Source: Crambe crambe (lineage: Eukaryota > Porifera > Demospongiae > Poecilosclerida > Crambeidae). From it: a stretch of DNA of 64,000 nt. Position 1 is the stretch's first letter. Each line of letters begins with the position of its first letter. A program made the translations under genes and the position numbers. This document shows, one piece after another, positions 1-12,366 of the stretch. The notes beneath the pieces were generated by a model, which ran no database searches, was not told the origin of the DNA, and worked only from the letters and a program-made list of their open reading frames with translations. The stretch is taken from the NCBI GenBank assembly GCA_963924555.1, contig OZ004583.1, forward strand, positions 1,893,501 to 1,957,500. Reading direction: 5' to 3'.

Positions 1-331
1 AAAAGCTTGATAGTTTTCCTGAAAAGTGTAAACAGTTGATGATTTTGGGTGCAAATTGATTTTGAAAAAGGTCATCCATGACTGTATATGTACGTTTAAG
101 ATATACTCAGAGGTGCTTGAAAACGGCTGGTCTAAAATCATTCGTGTTATGTCAACAGTTTAGCTCACTTGAATGTGTATACTGACTGCTATTCTGTAAG
201 CAAAACAGTTGGGTAATCACCATCTTGTCTAATTATAAATTAAGAATCTCTCTCCCCCCTCCCTCCTTTCTCTGCCTCTCCCTCCTTCTCCCCCCTCCCT
301 CTCTCCCGTTCTTCCCCTCCCCCCTCTATAG

Positions 332-2414
332 CTATGGGATATCGGAGGACAACCACGATTCAGAAGCATGTGGGAAAGATACTGTCGAGGAGTCACAGCC
401 ATCGTGTAAGTCGTGTTTGTCTCTCTCTCTCTCTCTCTAAGTGATGTAAATGGTTTAATTTGCCATGTTTTCTTGTTTGTTCTTTCAATTAGTGAAACTA
501 TAGTTTTAAATGGGAAAGTGAGTTGCCTTGCCAGACCCCACTTTGCTTAAGTGCTAGGTATTTTTATTATGTAACTTGACCCTCTCATTTTTGGCTCTCC
601 AAATGGTTTGATTTCCTGTATACAGTGGATTCACAAATCCAAATAGCCATTTTAATGACATTCATTGAGGTGCATTAAATGGAAACTAGAAAGTGCTCCA
701 TTCAAACTGTATACATTCACTAATGAGGTGTCACTGAAAAACCCCCATAATCATAGTGATTAGACTGGATTGATGATGTCATGTGAGATGATAAGTGCTG
801 ATCCTGTTCTTGCAGGTACATGGTAGACGCAGCTGATCACGAGAAGTTGGATGGCGCCAAGAATGAGCTCCACAGCTTGCTGGACAAACCACAATTGTCT
901 GGAATACCAGTAAGTACCAAAGAGGTCTTGGAATTTTGTTGTGGGATCAAGAACGATTGCTAAGTCTATCTGAACTGGATGGTATGCCCGCTATGTTTCA
1001 GAGCTTGAAATACCATAATATGGTCATCAAGGAAAAGACCTGGATGAAACTTGGTTTGAAGTATCATGGCCAGTGACTGGTTACTCAGTTATATATTTCT
1101 AGTTCTCCTTGTAGTCAAATGGCTTAACTAGACAAATGCAATGATAAAGGACAGAAACCGTGGATTTCCTGATCTTTCAAGGACACTTCTATGTCCCATG
1201 AAAATTTCACCTCATGAACTGTAGTGCACATGTTAATAGAGACTTTCGTAATTACATCCATTGCTTGTCATATTGAAGGGAAGAGGAAAGGGAACATGTG
1301 ACAACTCAAGGAAATCCTCCCTGTCCTTTCTATTTAAAAGTCCATAAAATGTCTGGGATATATTGTTTGGACTTCCTGGAAAGTTGCTGTTTGGAACCAT
1401 AGATGATAATGCACAAGAGGGAGTAGGCAATGCTGACTTTGCACATGATCCCCATTCGACAAAATTAGAAGTCTAGACACAAAAATTAATATTGGTTCAC
1501 GCTATTTTGAATAATGATTGCACCATCTCTCCCCTTCAGGTCTTAGTATTGGGGAACAAGGTGGATCTTCCTAATGCCCTTAGAGAAAGGGAACTCATTG
1601 AGAGAATGTAAGTTAATTACCTGGTACAAGTAATTTCTGTAGAAAGAGAGTGTATAACGTCACCTCTACACTGTCACCTCTACACGTACATTAGGAGCAC
1701 TTAGATTTGTACCCCTAGTGATTACTTCTCCTGATCTGCAACAGATGAAAGCAGTCAATCCCTTATGAGCAGCTTCAATGATAACAAATTCAAATTTAAC
1801 TGAATGTGTCTTAAAATATGGACATTTCCCTAATCCTGAAAGTGTCTGCATTGAGAGAATTCACTTACTGTGTTGAGACTATCTTGGAGTGCATGTTTAA
1901 ACGAGGTGATGGGTGCAGATTTCAATCGCCCGTCTTACTTCCAACGGCATGCTACATAAAGGAACTAGTGCTGGTCTTACTTGGCAGCATTGACTTTCTC
2001 TATAGTCTCTTGCTGTCACTCACCCAGCACACATGTGCAACAATTGAACAAAATCCTCAAACATGCTTTTTTTAGTTTGGGAAATGACCACTGATAATAA
2101 TAGTCAAAGTTGGATGGCAACCTCTTTCTTGACTCTACAGGAGCTTGAATGACATCAAGGACAGAGAGATCTGCTGCTACTCCATTTCCTGCAAAGAACG
2201 AGAAAATATCGGTAGGTTTACAGTCAGGACTTCACTTACAATATGCCTTGTAGGTTTAATTGAGCTAAGTTTTGGTACTCATTTGCTAAAGACGCAGCTC
2301 AATTACTGTTTCTGTATTTTAGCCTCTTTTTGTTTCTTCTTTGTTCCCCTCCTCCATTCCTCAGATATTACCTTACAGTGGCTTATTCAAACGTCTAAAA
2401 GCAGGAAATCTTAA
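332..2414 (+). CDS. ARL8: ARL8 small GTPase, last five exons (5' part outside window)
   Basis: ARL8 is an Arf-like GTPase of lysosomal membranes that recruits kinesin adaptors and tethering factors for lysosome movement and fusion (family knowledge). Five exons can be read: 332-405, 816-909, 1540-1607, 2141-2211 and 2365-2414. All have GT-AG borders and phases that join in frame. They encode 118 residues, which fits the C-terminal two thirds of the usual 186. Visible motifs are the switch II segment [19 protein letters not shown], the guanine-specificity motif NKVD (in [12 protein letters not shown]), the SCK loop, and the C-terminal helix ending SKSRKS. The N-terminal amphipathic helix and the P-loop exon are missing because they lie upstream of the window. 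No frame damage is seen, so this should be the functional host gene. Identity to animal ARL8 is very high by eye. Confidence 0.94.
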
Positions 2415-2925
2415 GCATCTCAGCACCTATGAATAATTAAAGACAATTATAAGAATCTTTTTTTGCATGCTTCGTGACTTTTTTTTTTTGTTGTTGTTTT
2501 TCTCTCCCTGTTGTTTATATGTGAACGATCATTTATATTATATCACTCGCAATACTAAAGTTTAAGTGTTTTGATGTCACTACAGGTTCTGTGTGTGTGC
2601 TTTTTTGTATTTGTGATTTTTATGACTCTTAATAAATATTTAGTGTGTTTTTATAGACCTCCAATAAAGGACCCTCTGAAAATATGGACGCAGCAGAAAT
2701 AACTTCGCCTTTCAAAACTACAGCCTTGCCTCTTTCTATGCGCATGCGCACGTGCAGCCATAAAAATAAGCTCGAGGTGCAAATTATTATAAAAGTCAAA
2801 ATAATTTGTTCACTACATAAATTAGCTTGGCACTGGAGTCACATTCCGACTTAAAGGAACATCCAAAGTATACGAATAACTGTTACGAGCGTTGCATGAG
2901 ATTCCCAACACAATACAGCTAGCAA
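2415..2925 (+). terminator. ARL8 3' UTR with poly(A) signals, then intergenic DNA
   Basis: Two AATAAA hexamers follow the ARL8 stop, at about 2631 and 2663, either of which could direct polyadenylation. The remaining roughly 250 bp before the next start codon should contain the promoter of the PH-domain gene. No TATA box or other recognisable core element is seen there, apart from a CpG-containing GCGCATGCGCACG run near 2739. Confidence 0.55.
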
Positions 2926-5900
2926 ATGGCACAAATATTGGATGAGGATAGCATGGAGGCGTTGATTACAGCAAGGACGGTGGTCAGTGACTGTGGCTAC
3001 TGGTCAGACCTGGCCACTTCCAGTTTGAGCTCTATATCGACTTCAGAGCTGAATCGCTGCAGTGTGAGTGAGTCCAGCGCTTCGGACTATTCCTCACTTG
3101 GCGGCAGCCCCGCCCGCCGTGTTGTGCATTCGAGTTCTGCAGGCAATATAAGTAGTTTAGGAGCATCTTCTGCCGCGAGAAGGAGGAGGAAGAAAAATCA
3201 GATAATGGATGATGCGGATAAGGGGATTTATAATTCTCTAGGTTCCTCTTCTTCATCCTATGGAAAGGTAATCATTAATAGAGCTAGGCTAACTAGATCA
3301 ATATTCATGAGGGTGTAGCTAGAATCTAGCTAGCTAACTACATACATGTGACTCACTGTTAGTCTGGTGTAGCCAGGCCTATATAGTGCAGGCCTGTAGC
3401 CAGGATTTTAGAAAAGGGAGGATAACTAATTGGCTAAGATATTTTCAAAGCATATGAAATAAATGGTTATCGATTCAGGAAACTAATGCATGCATAAGTG
3501 ATAAATTGTGACCAAGCCCGTTGAGCCGCCTGCTGGCTACAGGCCTGTAGTGCACATGCAAGGCTGGCTATATAGCTCTATGAATAGCTACTGCTAGTTC
3601 AGCCATGTCACAGGCTAGCCCATTCTGATGGGTCTATATGATTGACTGGAGCTAGGCTAGCTATATTAAATTCCCCACTATACTTGCAGCTGACCTATTC
3701 TCAGCTGGGTCTAAACAGAGGGTGGAAGAAGCGTGGAGCTATGTGGAAAACTGGTGAGTATAATATAAGCTACGTATATAGCTATCAGGCTCTAGTTACC
3801 TAGCTCATGTTATAATTAGGTCCAAATCCGTCATGGTTCACCAGATGGAAGAAGAGATTCTTCATCCTCAAGGGTATGTAGCATGATCTTATATTATTAA
3901 GTGAAATAATAAATTTTATGCAATTAGGGAACTTTCTATATTACTTTGCACCCCATCGCAACATGGATGATGCACCAGTATTAGGAGCCATCTACCTCAG
4001 AAGTAAGTTCCTATGTGCTTAGAACTTTAGATGCAATTTGACAGGCCTTACAACCAGTGTGGGGTCTGAATAGAACAAAGGCCCTTAAATTCACAGTAAT
4101 GCACCAAAAATGATAATATAGTATAACAGATGTTCAAACCAATTCTGCATGGTCAGCCATTATCTGTTATGACAAAGTTGGACTTCATAATGTGTTTATA
4201 TTTTTGGGACCATGAGCAAAATAAGTGTGTCCCCAGGTGTCCAGAGATTTTCAGAAGAACTGTTATGGGGACTATAATTTATAGATCACAGTTTATTTGT
4301 AGTCAAAATTGTAATAAGACTGGTACCACCCAAAATCGCAGGAATGAGGAAACCTGCACACATGTCACCATAATGGTGTTATGTCTTCCGAGTTGAGTGC
4401 ATGGAGGATATTAATGGTACCATTTCCTCTAAACCAGTTTATAGTCACAACACCACCTCAGTCTGTAAAGTCTATGGTGAACACCTCTCACTTCTGGCCG
4501 AGACCAGAAGAGTGTCATACCTGACTCTATGTGTCCTGACTTTAGGTGTCCTAACTCTAAGTGTCCAGACTCTAGGTGTCCTGACTTTAGGTGTCCTAAC
4601 TCCAAGTGTCCTGACTCTAGGTGTCCTGACTTTAGGTGTCCTAACTCTAAGTGTCCTGACTCTAAGTGTCCTAACTCTAAGTGTCCTAACTCTAAGTGTC
4701 CTAACTCTAAGCTAAGTGTCCTAACTCTAAGTGTCCTAACTCTAGGTGTCCAGTAATGGTACAAAGAAAAGGGTCCTAGTTATAGAGGCATTGTATCCAC
4801 TTTAGTGAATCCACAATGAGGGGTCCCACTTTGTTATGGTATAATAATCTCTTTGCAGATGCTATTATAAAGAAGGACTCGATATCCCTTGCTAAGAAAG
4901 TTCTGAAGATCTTGCCCTCAGTGCCTCGGAGGATGGGCTGGAAAGATGCCAACGATGAAAGCTCGATCTTCTACCTCAAGTTCCAGTCAGAGTCAGACAG
5001 ACAAGAGGTAATCTTTCCTCACCTTCTGTGAAACTTAAAGATAAATCTGTAAAATTTCAAATGGAAGCATCTTCAATTATAGAGGTTATTGGATTCAAGG
5101 GAGTCCACATATACATTAGGGTTCCATGGCAATCATTATCGGGATTTCATAACAGGGACTCCCCCTCTGAAATAATAATTATAACTGGCTTATGAAAACC
5201 CTCACCAATGTGGCAATATCGCCCTAATAATCATAACTGGCTTATGAAGACCGAACCTTGTCACTAGCTAATTGGTTGTACAACACACAGTCCACACAAA
5301 TCATCAAACAAAGCACTCCAAAGACTTCACAATATTTTGGACGAGTGTTGGATGCCAGTGCCCATTAGCAACTATAATTAGTGCCACTTGCATAACAGCA
5401 AAATAAGAAACAGAAGCCTGCATGAGGGGGGAGCTAGCCAGTCACATGTATTATGTAGCCTGAGGGAAGCAAGTCATGTTTTGGGTTAGCCAAAGTGAGG
5501 TTAAGTCTGGCACACTTGTTGCTGCTATCATCGCGAGTGAAGATTTTGCTGCAATCATGACTCATTGAGTGTAAACTATGACTTGCATATACATGTATGT
5601 ACACCCCAGGGGCATAGTCATGCTATTATTATAGCCAGTGGCATAATTTTCAGCAACATTATTCCTGTTGTACTATTATATCAGGAGAGCCTACCTATTT
5701 TACCTACTTTTAGCTATGTCAGATGCACATTGTCATGATAAGAATCTAGATCCCAAAACCTAACTCATTAACAGTTAGAAGACTCTGAAAGAAGTGCATA
5801 GTGGTTGGGTTCCACAATGCTTTCTTTTAAAATGGAGATAAGAATCTTTGCCATACCAACATGCACCTACACCTAACCATAACGTAAAGCATTGGAGCAG

Positions 5901-6866
5901 AGCTCTTTACAATATTTTTGTATGGCTATAGCCATTATAATTGCTCCCTATACATACAACCTCTAACCCTTGCCATGTTGTATAGCTGATTTTTAAGTAT
6001 TGTGCATTTCGGTATGAAATATTCAGATCCTTTATAGTTAACTGTAGAAGTTGCATACTGAACAAATGAGGCATGTATATTTTTATTAACTCTGACCAGT
6101 TCTAACTTAAGCTAGGTAGCTAGCCTGAGGGCAAGAGGAGTAGAGCTGAGTTGGCTTATTGAGAGTTTGTTGTTGTGGAAAAGGAAGACTGTTCATGCAC
6201 TCCTTGTGTATGGAAAAGTGGAAATAGAAGCCACGCACCAGCAAAGACAGTGTTTGTGATATTTTAGCTGAATCTACATGGGCGCTGTCAAAACAGTCTT
6301 TGTGGTTCTGTCTGGCATTCAAGACACGACATGAATAATTAAACGTAATTGTGTATCGCTAGTTCACCAGTTAAGAGGCTTCACATATGGAGTATCAGAA
6401 GCCAGGGTCATGGTTCAATTGGATAAGAGCTGCAGATTTTTTGATGAGGATATTTTTTTAATAATGTTAGCTATCACTATAATTATGATGTCATCATTCA
6501 ATCCTTCATTACAGCTAATTATCAGGTCTGACCAAATTTCCATTTTAAAAATAGCAGACCACTCTATGAGCTGTTGTTTTTGTTTTTTGTTTTTTGTTTG
6601 CAGTTAGCTATAGTGAATGATCAAGTGAACACAAAAATAGACTTTACTGTGGTAGCTATAACCATAATGCATGAAGTGAAGGGGACCCAAGTCCTTGACT
6701 ATTCAAAGACTGTACAGCTAGCTATGATTAATTTTTTTGTTTTCCTCAGTGGTATGAAGAGCTACAACAAGTCTCCTTCGAGAACCAGTTCCCGGCAGAA
6801 AAAGGTCCCATCATCACAAGTTCCATGGAGTTCACCATGTCTTACCTGACCTCTAGCAGATCATAG
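2926..6866 (+). CDS. PH-domain protein with serine-rich N-terminus
   Basis: Six exons join in frame into 266 residues: 2926-3267, 3690-3753, 3820-3873, 3928-4002, 4859-5007 and 6750-6866. Residues 1-115 are Ser-rich and low in complexity, with a basic patch (ARRRRKKN), and are probably disordered. A pleckstrin-homology fold follows at about 135-240. It has a WFTRWKKRFFILKG start, the strands NFLYYFAPHRNM and IFYLKFQSES, and a C-terminal helix WYEELQQ carrying the hallmark Trp. PH domains bind phosphoinositides or protein partners at membranes. The basic WKKR loop would suit lipid binding, but no ligand can be assigned. The start is the first ATG of the long first exon. It lies about 0.5 kb downstream of ARL8 on the same strand, and no other domain is seen. 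The orthologue is not recognised. Confidence 0.85.
4513..4750 (+). repeat. 15-bp minisatellite in PH-gene intron 4
   Basis: About 15 tandem copies of a 15-bp unit of the form gtgtcctaactctaa, with variants gtgtcctgactctag and gtgtcctgactttag. The unit length is a multiple of three, so both strands stay open and give spurious leucine/serine repeat ORFs. It lies wholly inside intron 4003-4858 and is not coding. Confidence 0.9.
5008..6749 (+). other. Last intron of the PH-domain gene
   Basis: A 1.7 kb intron between two well-defined splice sites. It is AT-rich with scattered short repeats, including two copies of ataactggcttatgaa near 5172 and 5229. No gene, transposon terminus or structured RNA was recognised. 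Confidence 0.6.
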
Positions 6867-7139
6867 CATGACCAGCCAGAATCAGTACACATCCTTCATA
6901 TGCCACTCTCATCAATTCATCATTATTTTTTTTTACACAATCTTCATCAATGCACCCAAGGATTTGAATATCTCTTACTGCCATCATGTTTATCATCTAG
7001 CTAGCTATGTCAAAGGCACAGTAACACTACACTGCAATAATATCACTATTACAGTAATCGAATATAATTATCCGACCCTTTACCATATCCTAGAGGGTCG
7101 TGATAATTATGCGCGCATTATATATTGCGCATGCGCATT

Positions 7140-8691
7140 GAGAGTCGAGGTTACAGCTCAACTGAGCTGTAACCTTGCCACAGTATCACTAATCCTACCT
7201 ACTCTACCCGCACTGAGTCCTGGTCAGTTGCCTGTGCCAAACCATAACCAATCCCATCCACCCCCAACCCCGCCACAAAGGGACAGCCAAACCCATGCTG
7301 ATGGCCGAAGTGAGTCTATCCATCTCCCATCCTCAGACTCCCAGGATGTGACATCAGCTTTCCCAATGCAGAGAAATCAAGGGAATGATGAGAGTGATGT
7401 GAGGATAGAAAGATTGGAAAATGAAGTGAGCCACTTGAGAAGGGAACTTCGCAGCATTGCTAGGAGAACGAACCACACACATATCAACCATTGTCACCTT
7501 TATGTCAGGGTCTCATATGTACTATCAGACGACACTGAATTAGAGGAGATCTTGGGATGTCCCATACTACAAACTTTCCCCTTATCTAGTGGCTACAAGG
7601 TGAAGATCGATAGGTCTTTCCTCTGGAAGGCCCTGTCAAATGATTGTAGCAAAGTCAGAATTCGCCTCTGGAAGAATAACAAAAATTTTATTGCAAACAA
7701 CAAGATCAGTCGGAATGCTTATCAAAAGCAAACATGTGAAAGCTCTATTGCTATGGCCACCTGGAATTGTAGGGGAATGGGTACGAGTGAGCCCTACCTG
7801 AAGGTTCTGTCACGAACTGCGGATGTGATCTTGATCCAGGAACACTGGCTTTGGCCATACGAACTACACAAGCTATCATCTTACCTGTCAGAGTTCGTGG
7901 CCTTAGGCAAGGCAGACCACAGGCTAACGGAGGTGTCTGATCTCAATCGAGGGTGTGGTGGTGTGGCCATCCTTTGGAGAAAATCACTTGATGTCACTAA
8001 CTCTAGTAAGTCCACCACTTCGGATCGCATTTGCTGTATTGATATATCAATGAAGCATAATACCCTAAAATCACTTGTCATAGTTAATGTTTATTTCCCA
8101 TCTGCTGACCACGATCAGGCAGAGTTTGTACAATGCCTTGAGGACCTGGAGGAGCTAGTATGTGGCTTCGACTGTGCTGAACATGCCCTTGTTATTGGGG
8201 GTGACTTCAACGCTCATCTGGGTACTCTAGCTGGTCCCAGAGGTTCTGGTACTCCAAACCAGAGGGGACTATTGCTCAAGCAGTTTATTGATCGTAACTC
8301 CCTCTTTGTTGCCTCACATTCCCAATCTTCCATGGGTCCTGACTATACTTTTCACTCAGGGAATCACTTCACTACTATTGACTATATCATTACTAATCCC
8401 CTGGCTGCCGAGTTCCTGATAGAGGCTGACTGTCTGGCTGAGCACCCGTTGAATGTGTCGGACCACCTGGCACCTACTGTCTCAATGTCACTCACCTCAC
8501 ATCCTAATCCTCGTTCAGAGCAGAATCCGAAGATTGATTGGAAGAAATCAATTGAAACTGGGAAGCTATCTGATTATGAGGCAGCGATCAAGGACATAGT
8601 GATACCCCTATTGGACTCCACAAATGATACTGTGACGAAACTTGATGACGAAATCTGTCATGTCAGCAAATCGATCATCCTGGCTTCGGAC
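7140..8691 (+). pseudogene. LINE ORF: coiled coil plus AP-type endonuclease
   Basis: An open frame encodes a proline-rich leader, a short coiled coil (RIERLENEVSHLRRELRSIA), an uncharacterised segment, and then a complete endonuclease/exonuclease/phosphatase domain starting near 7754 with MATWNCRGMG. The active-site residues can all be seen: Asn in TWNCRG, Glu in IQEHW, Asp/Asn in GGDFNAHLG, Asp in TIDYIIT and the terminal SDH in VSDHLAP. In LINEs this enzyme nicks the target DNA to prime reverse transcription. The frame runs into the inserted transposon at 8692. It resumes in the same frame at 10239 after removal of the insert and one GGAC copy, so the insertion alone cut the ORF. Confidence 0.85.
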
Positions 8692-10234
8692 TGTCACGCG
8701 AAATCCGGTCCCCCCCAAAAGCAGTCCCCCCGGACCAAAAGTAGCTGCCAAAATCAGTCCCCCGGACCAAAATTGGCTGCCAAATACAGTCCCCCCAAGC
8801 AAATTATGGTCCCCCTCCCGGACCAAAATTGGCAGCAAAAAATGGTCCCCCTCCATACTGAAGTAAGTCCCCCAACTCATAATCTCAACACAGCTAAGAG
8901 AAAAAAAAATTATACAGTATAGGGCATGGCCTCACTATAATTATTATTAAAATTATTATAGCTACATCTATTATACATCTACCACAGTTCCACTTCTTCT
9001 GATTGTCTATATATGTTCTGGGAATCTTGACACAACTTGTGTGGTACCATTCTTTACATTGGTAACACTCAACCATCTTGTGTCCATCATCCGGCAGTCT
9101 GCATGTACAGTACACCTTGACCACCTCTGTTCTTGCTGGTACAAGCTTCTTCACACGCCTTTTAATTTTCCCAGGGAATGGCATTAACAGTTTGTTTGAC
9201 AACCCATCTATCAAATGTTGCCGCATCATTGCCTGGTCAAATCTGATAGTCGAGGGGTCCTGGCCATTGTATACGCTGATGCAAGTGCAAAAAGTCCACA
9301 ATCGTACCCACCTACAGGGTTCAAAATAACAATCTCAAAATGTCTGGTCACCATGGCCTTGCATGCACTGGCTAATTTGAGTGGTCATTTCTAATTTTGC
9401 ATGGTTGTGCCGATACCTCTGGCAAGCGTCACATTTGTCAACCTATGCCATCACCAAAATGATATAGCTAATATTATGACCATTGCTTGCATGCTGGTAG
9501 CACAGAATAAATTATATAGACAGAATTATAACTCACAAATTCATTAACATCTTTTATGATTCCAGGCCAAATGAATCTCTCATTAATACGTGCCACTGTT
9601 TTCTTCAACCTTAGGTGTCCAGAAGTTGGCTCTGAGTGGCAAGACTCCAAAATTCTCAATCTTTCTTCCCTCTCTGAGATATAATGCACCTGTAGCAAAA
9701 TGCAACTTGAGATAGTAACTACACATATTTATATTTTAACATTTTTATTGCACATGCAGATTTACAGTATAACTCACTTGCTCTCCACCTTTCTTCTTGA
9801 AAAATACTTCACCCTTTCTCACAATAATTCTCTCTGCCTTTCTATAAATGACCCTCTTTTCATTCTTAGTAGCTCCTACAAAGAACGTTAGCACGGGTGG
9901 TGATATAAGTATCTACAATCTCAAGCTGATTTACTACTGGCTGTATGGCTAGCAATAGACTCTAGTTAGTAGTTGCATTACCTGGAGGGTAAATAGCATT
10001 CTGAAGGTATTGCACCGCATCCCTCACCAATACAGCTTCTCTATCTTCTTCAGTCTCAGAGCATGAATCCATGACACAGCCAGACACCAAAAATGACAGA
10101 GAACTAGCCGAGCACGCTGTATTATTGCGCACGGTTGCGCAAGGGGACCAATTTTTGCAAGGGGGGACGGTTTTTGGCAGCTACTTTTGGTCCGGGGGGA
10201 CCACTTTTGGTGGGGGACCGGATTTTGCGTGACA
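8692..10234 (-). mobile_element. Ginger1-like DNA transposon, family 1
   Basis: A 1,543-bp element with ends TGTCACGCGAAATCCGG and CCGGATTTTGCGTGACA, flanked by a GGAC duplication (8688-8691 and 10235-10238). The host LINE frame is exactly restored without the element and one GGAC, which proves its borders. Both ends carry motif arrays (GTCCCCC, GGACCAAAA, TTTTGGCAGC) over roughly 190 bp on the left and 100 bp on the right. TGTNR ends, 4-bp duplications, a gypsy-type integrase and extra Ulp1/PHD domains are the described traits of Ginger1 transposons. The integrase catalytic core is absent, so the copy is non-autonomous. Confidence 0.88.
8985..10072 (-). pseudogene. Ginger1-like integrase remnant with Ulp1 protease tail and PHD finger
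   Basis: Read on the minus strand. An exon at 10072-9982 (AVQYLQNAIYPPG) is followed by an exon near 9874-9778 (ATKNEKRVIYRKAER...). A third exon at about 9690-9537 carries the H2C2 integrase zinc finger (LESCHSEPTSGHL, ...RFIWPGI). The paired cysteines CDACQR lie near 9430. The DDE core that should follow is deleted. The sequence passes straight into the end of a Ulp1/C48 protease (YDCGLFALA with the catalytic Cys, then NGQDPSTIRFDQAMMRQHL, in a different frame). A PHD finger follows at about 9130-8990 (VYCTCRLPD...MVECYQCKEWYHTSC...WNCGRC). Ulp1 proteases cleave ubiquitin-like modifiers and PHD fingers read histone tails. The frameshift near 9290 and the core deletion make it non-functional. 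Confidence 0.78.
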
Positions 10235-10238
10235 GGAC

Positions 10239-11162
10239 AACCTCTTACCGAAGGTAAAACAAGGGAAAAGGAGTAGAAAAGATTACTTCAAGGATGATCA
10301 CTTGCGAGAACTTTGTAATGCAAGTAAGGCTGCATGGGGAGTCTGGCAACAAGCAGGCAGACCACGCGAAGGCAAACTATGGGAGAACTGGAAGGCTGCT
10401 AAAAAGGAAGTACAGAAGAGACTAAACACATTACGTGCAAGACGGGACCGACTCAAAAGTGAAAAGCTGGATGACAAATTCCGGGAAAAGGACAGCAGGA
10501 GATTCAAACTGCCCAGGACTGGCACTACTCAAGGATTAAAGGTAAATGTAAATGGAAACATCCTCACAGATAAAGACGAGGTTATGAATGCATGGGTCAA
10601 TCATTTCAAACACCTCAGTACATCCAAGGCATCTGGATCTCTAACCCTCACGAACCTGCGATCAGTTATTTCATCCTACAGGCGTGCATCCTTTGACAAT
10701 GAAGACTTGATTCTCGATTGTGATGTCACCATTGAAGAGATTCAAGGTTGTATCAGGTCGATGAAGAAAGGAAAGGCATGCGGTCCTGATAGAATCTTGT
10801 CTGAACATGTTATCTATGGAGGTGACTACCTGGAGTTGTGGCTGAAAAAGATCTTCAATGAGATTATACGTCTGGAAGGAATACCTCCCAGTTTCAAGGA
10901 CACAATCATTATCCCTATCTACAAGGGTAAGGGCAGAGACCCACTCCTGACGAAGAACTATAGGGGCATTTCACTTTCATCCGTGATCGGAAAACTATTT
11001 GAACGAGTACTACTATTGAGGATTCAACCCATACTTGAAGAGAAAGGAATCCCACACCACACCCAGACGGCATACCAGGCTGGCCTGTCCTGCAATGATG
11101 CAACAGAGGTGGTACAGGAGGTGATAAGAAGCTATATTGATGGTGGTGCAACAGTCAATTAA
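10239..11162 (+). pseudogene. LINE reverse transcriptase, N-terminal half only
   Basis: Continuation of the LINE ORF. It shows a basic linker, then the early RT motifs: GKACGPD, FKDTIIIPIYKGKG, NYRGISLSSVIGKLFERVL and QTAYQAGLSCNDATEV. The palm motif with the catalytic YxDD should follow but is absent. The frame stops at 11162, and sequence from the far side of a deletion begins at about 11145. Confidence 0.85.
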
Positions 11163-12023
11163 TCACAACATTGCTAAGGCACGACAAGCCTTCTTCGCCC
11201 ACCAAGCTAATGGCATAGCTTATGGTGAGCAGAACCCGCTCTCGTCCAGTGAACTATTCGAGGTCTGTGTCTTACCTGTCTGTCTGTATGGCTCAGAAAA
11301 CTGGATTTTAACAGAGCCAATGATCTCATCGCTGGATCAGTTCCAAGGTGAACTCGGCAAGAAAATCCTAAACCTTCCAAAACATCACTCCAATCTCATC
11401 CCACTAGTTGCACTCCAGTGGCCTACTATGAGACTTCGTATCCTTCACCGCAAGATCAGTTTCCTCTGGCGTCTCCTACACCCCAAAAAGGTGTCCATCA
11501 GTGTGGAGGTATTCAACTGTCTGAGGGAGAAAGATTCTGAGCCACTAGTGATTCAGCAGTGCAAGTTCCTGGAGCAGGTTAATAAGACCAATCTGACAGA
11601 AGTTATTTTGCAGCAAGAAGAGAATTTTGAAAATCATCTCACCCTGAGAGCAGTTAAAGACAAACTCCAGGCTGCTGATCATGACTACATTGGTCCCTAG
11701 TGTCTTCACGTGAAAACCTTGCTGCTCTCTCCCGTGATATTAGTTGGATGAGACTATGGGATGAGGCCAGGGAGCAAGGTATTCGAGGCGCCAGGGCAAT
11801 TGCCACAGTCCTTCGCGTTATCACCATCCCAGTGTTCACAGATGACTTTGCCTGTCCTGTGTGTGGGCACAAGTACGGCAGGAGCAACCTTCCTGCGGAC
11901 CACATCACCAAGGTTCACCTCGGCTGCGAACTCAAGCACCTGCTGCACCTTCTCACAACTCCTTGCGAGGAAACCTTTGAAAAGGCACTATCACTTAGAA
12001 CAATATTGCACACAACTCTATAG
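11137..12023 (+). pseudogene. LINE ORF2 C-terminal region with CCHH zinc finger
   Basis: Two overlapping frames, broken near 11700, carry the region that normally follows the RT thumb (SINHNIAKARQAFFAH, VCVLPVCLYGSENW). A C-terminal zinc-knuckle type finger CPVCGHKYGRSNLPADHITKVH lies near 11853-11920. Such CCHH motifs are common at the C-terminus of jockey/R1/CR1-type LINE ORF2 proteins and are thought to bind nucleic acid. A stop and frame change separate the two parts, which confirms decay. Confidence 0.75.
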
Positions 12024-12139
12024 CAAGTTATTGTATCATGTCACATCATAAGCCTGGTTATTTCATATTATGTTCTCTCTGTATGTATCCCTTGCGGGCT
12101 TTTCAATGAAATTTTGGAATTTTGGAATTTTGGAATTTT

Positions 12140-12366
12140 CGAGAGCCCAGACAATCAAGACATCAGCACGTTATATAGACTTGCTCAAAGATGGAATCTG
12201 GCACTCCCACCAGTCCCACTAGCCCCACCATTATAATTCTATTCCTTACAAAGTGGATCGATCCCGCACCCGGATCCCATCACTGGCAGAGTCGACCCTT
12301 TACCGTATAACTTATATCCTTGTGTGCATGCGCGCACAAGCTGAAATAATTACTATGCATTGTATA
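12140..12366. other. Short intergenic stretch
   Basis: Unique-looking AT-rich DNA between the LINE tail and the MITE cluster. It contains cgaccctttaccgtat (near 12293), which also occurs with one mismatch near 7074 in the same orientation. No gene is seen. Confidence 0.4.

Larger units (their letters stand above)
7140..12139 (+). mobile_element. Deleted LINE (APE-endonuclease type), split by a Ginger1-like insertion
   Basis: A non-LTR retrotransposon in the same orientation as the flanking genes. Its parts are 7140-8691 and 10235-12139, separated by an inserted DNA transposon. The 3' end carries the short tandem tail attttgga repeated about three times (12108-12139), as CR1/L2/jockey-like LINEs do instead of poly(A). 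The 5' boundary is approximate and 5' truncation is likely. The reverse-transcriptase catalytic core is missing, so the copy is dead. Confidence 0.85.

Noticed and set aside
1..331. Upstream ARL8 exon with P-loop
   Set aside because: No sequence encoding the expected GKT or VGFNMRK motifs was found; this is intron.
4429..4764. Leu/Gly/His repeat protein
   Set aside because: It lies inside an intron with good splice sites and is a 15-bp minisatellite open on both strands.
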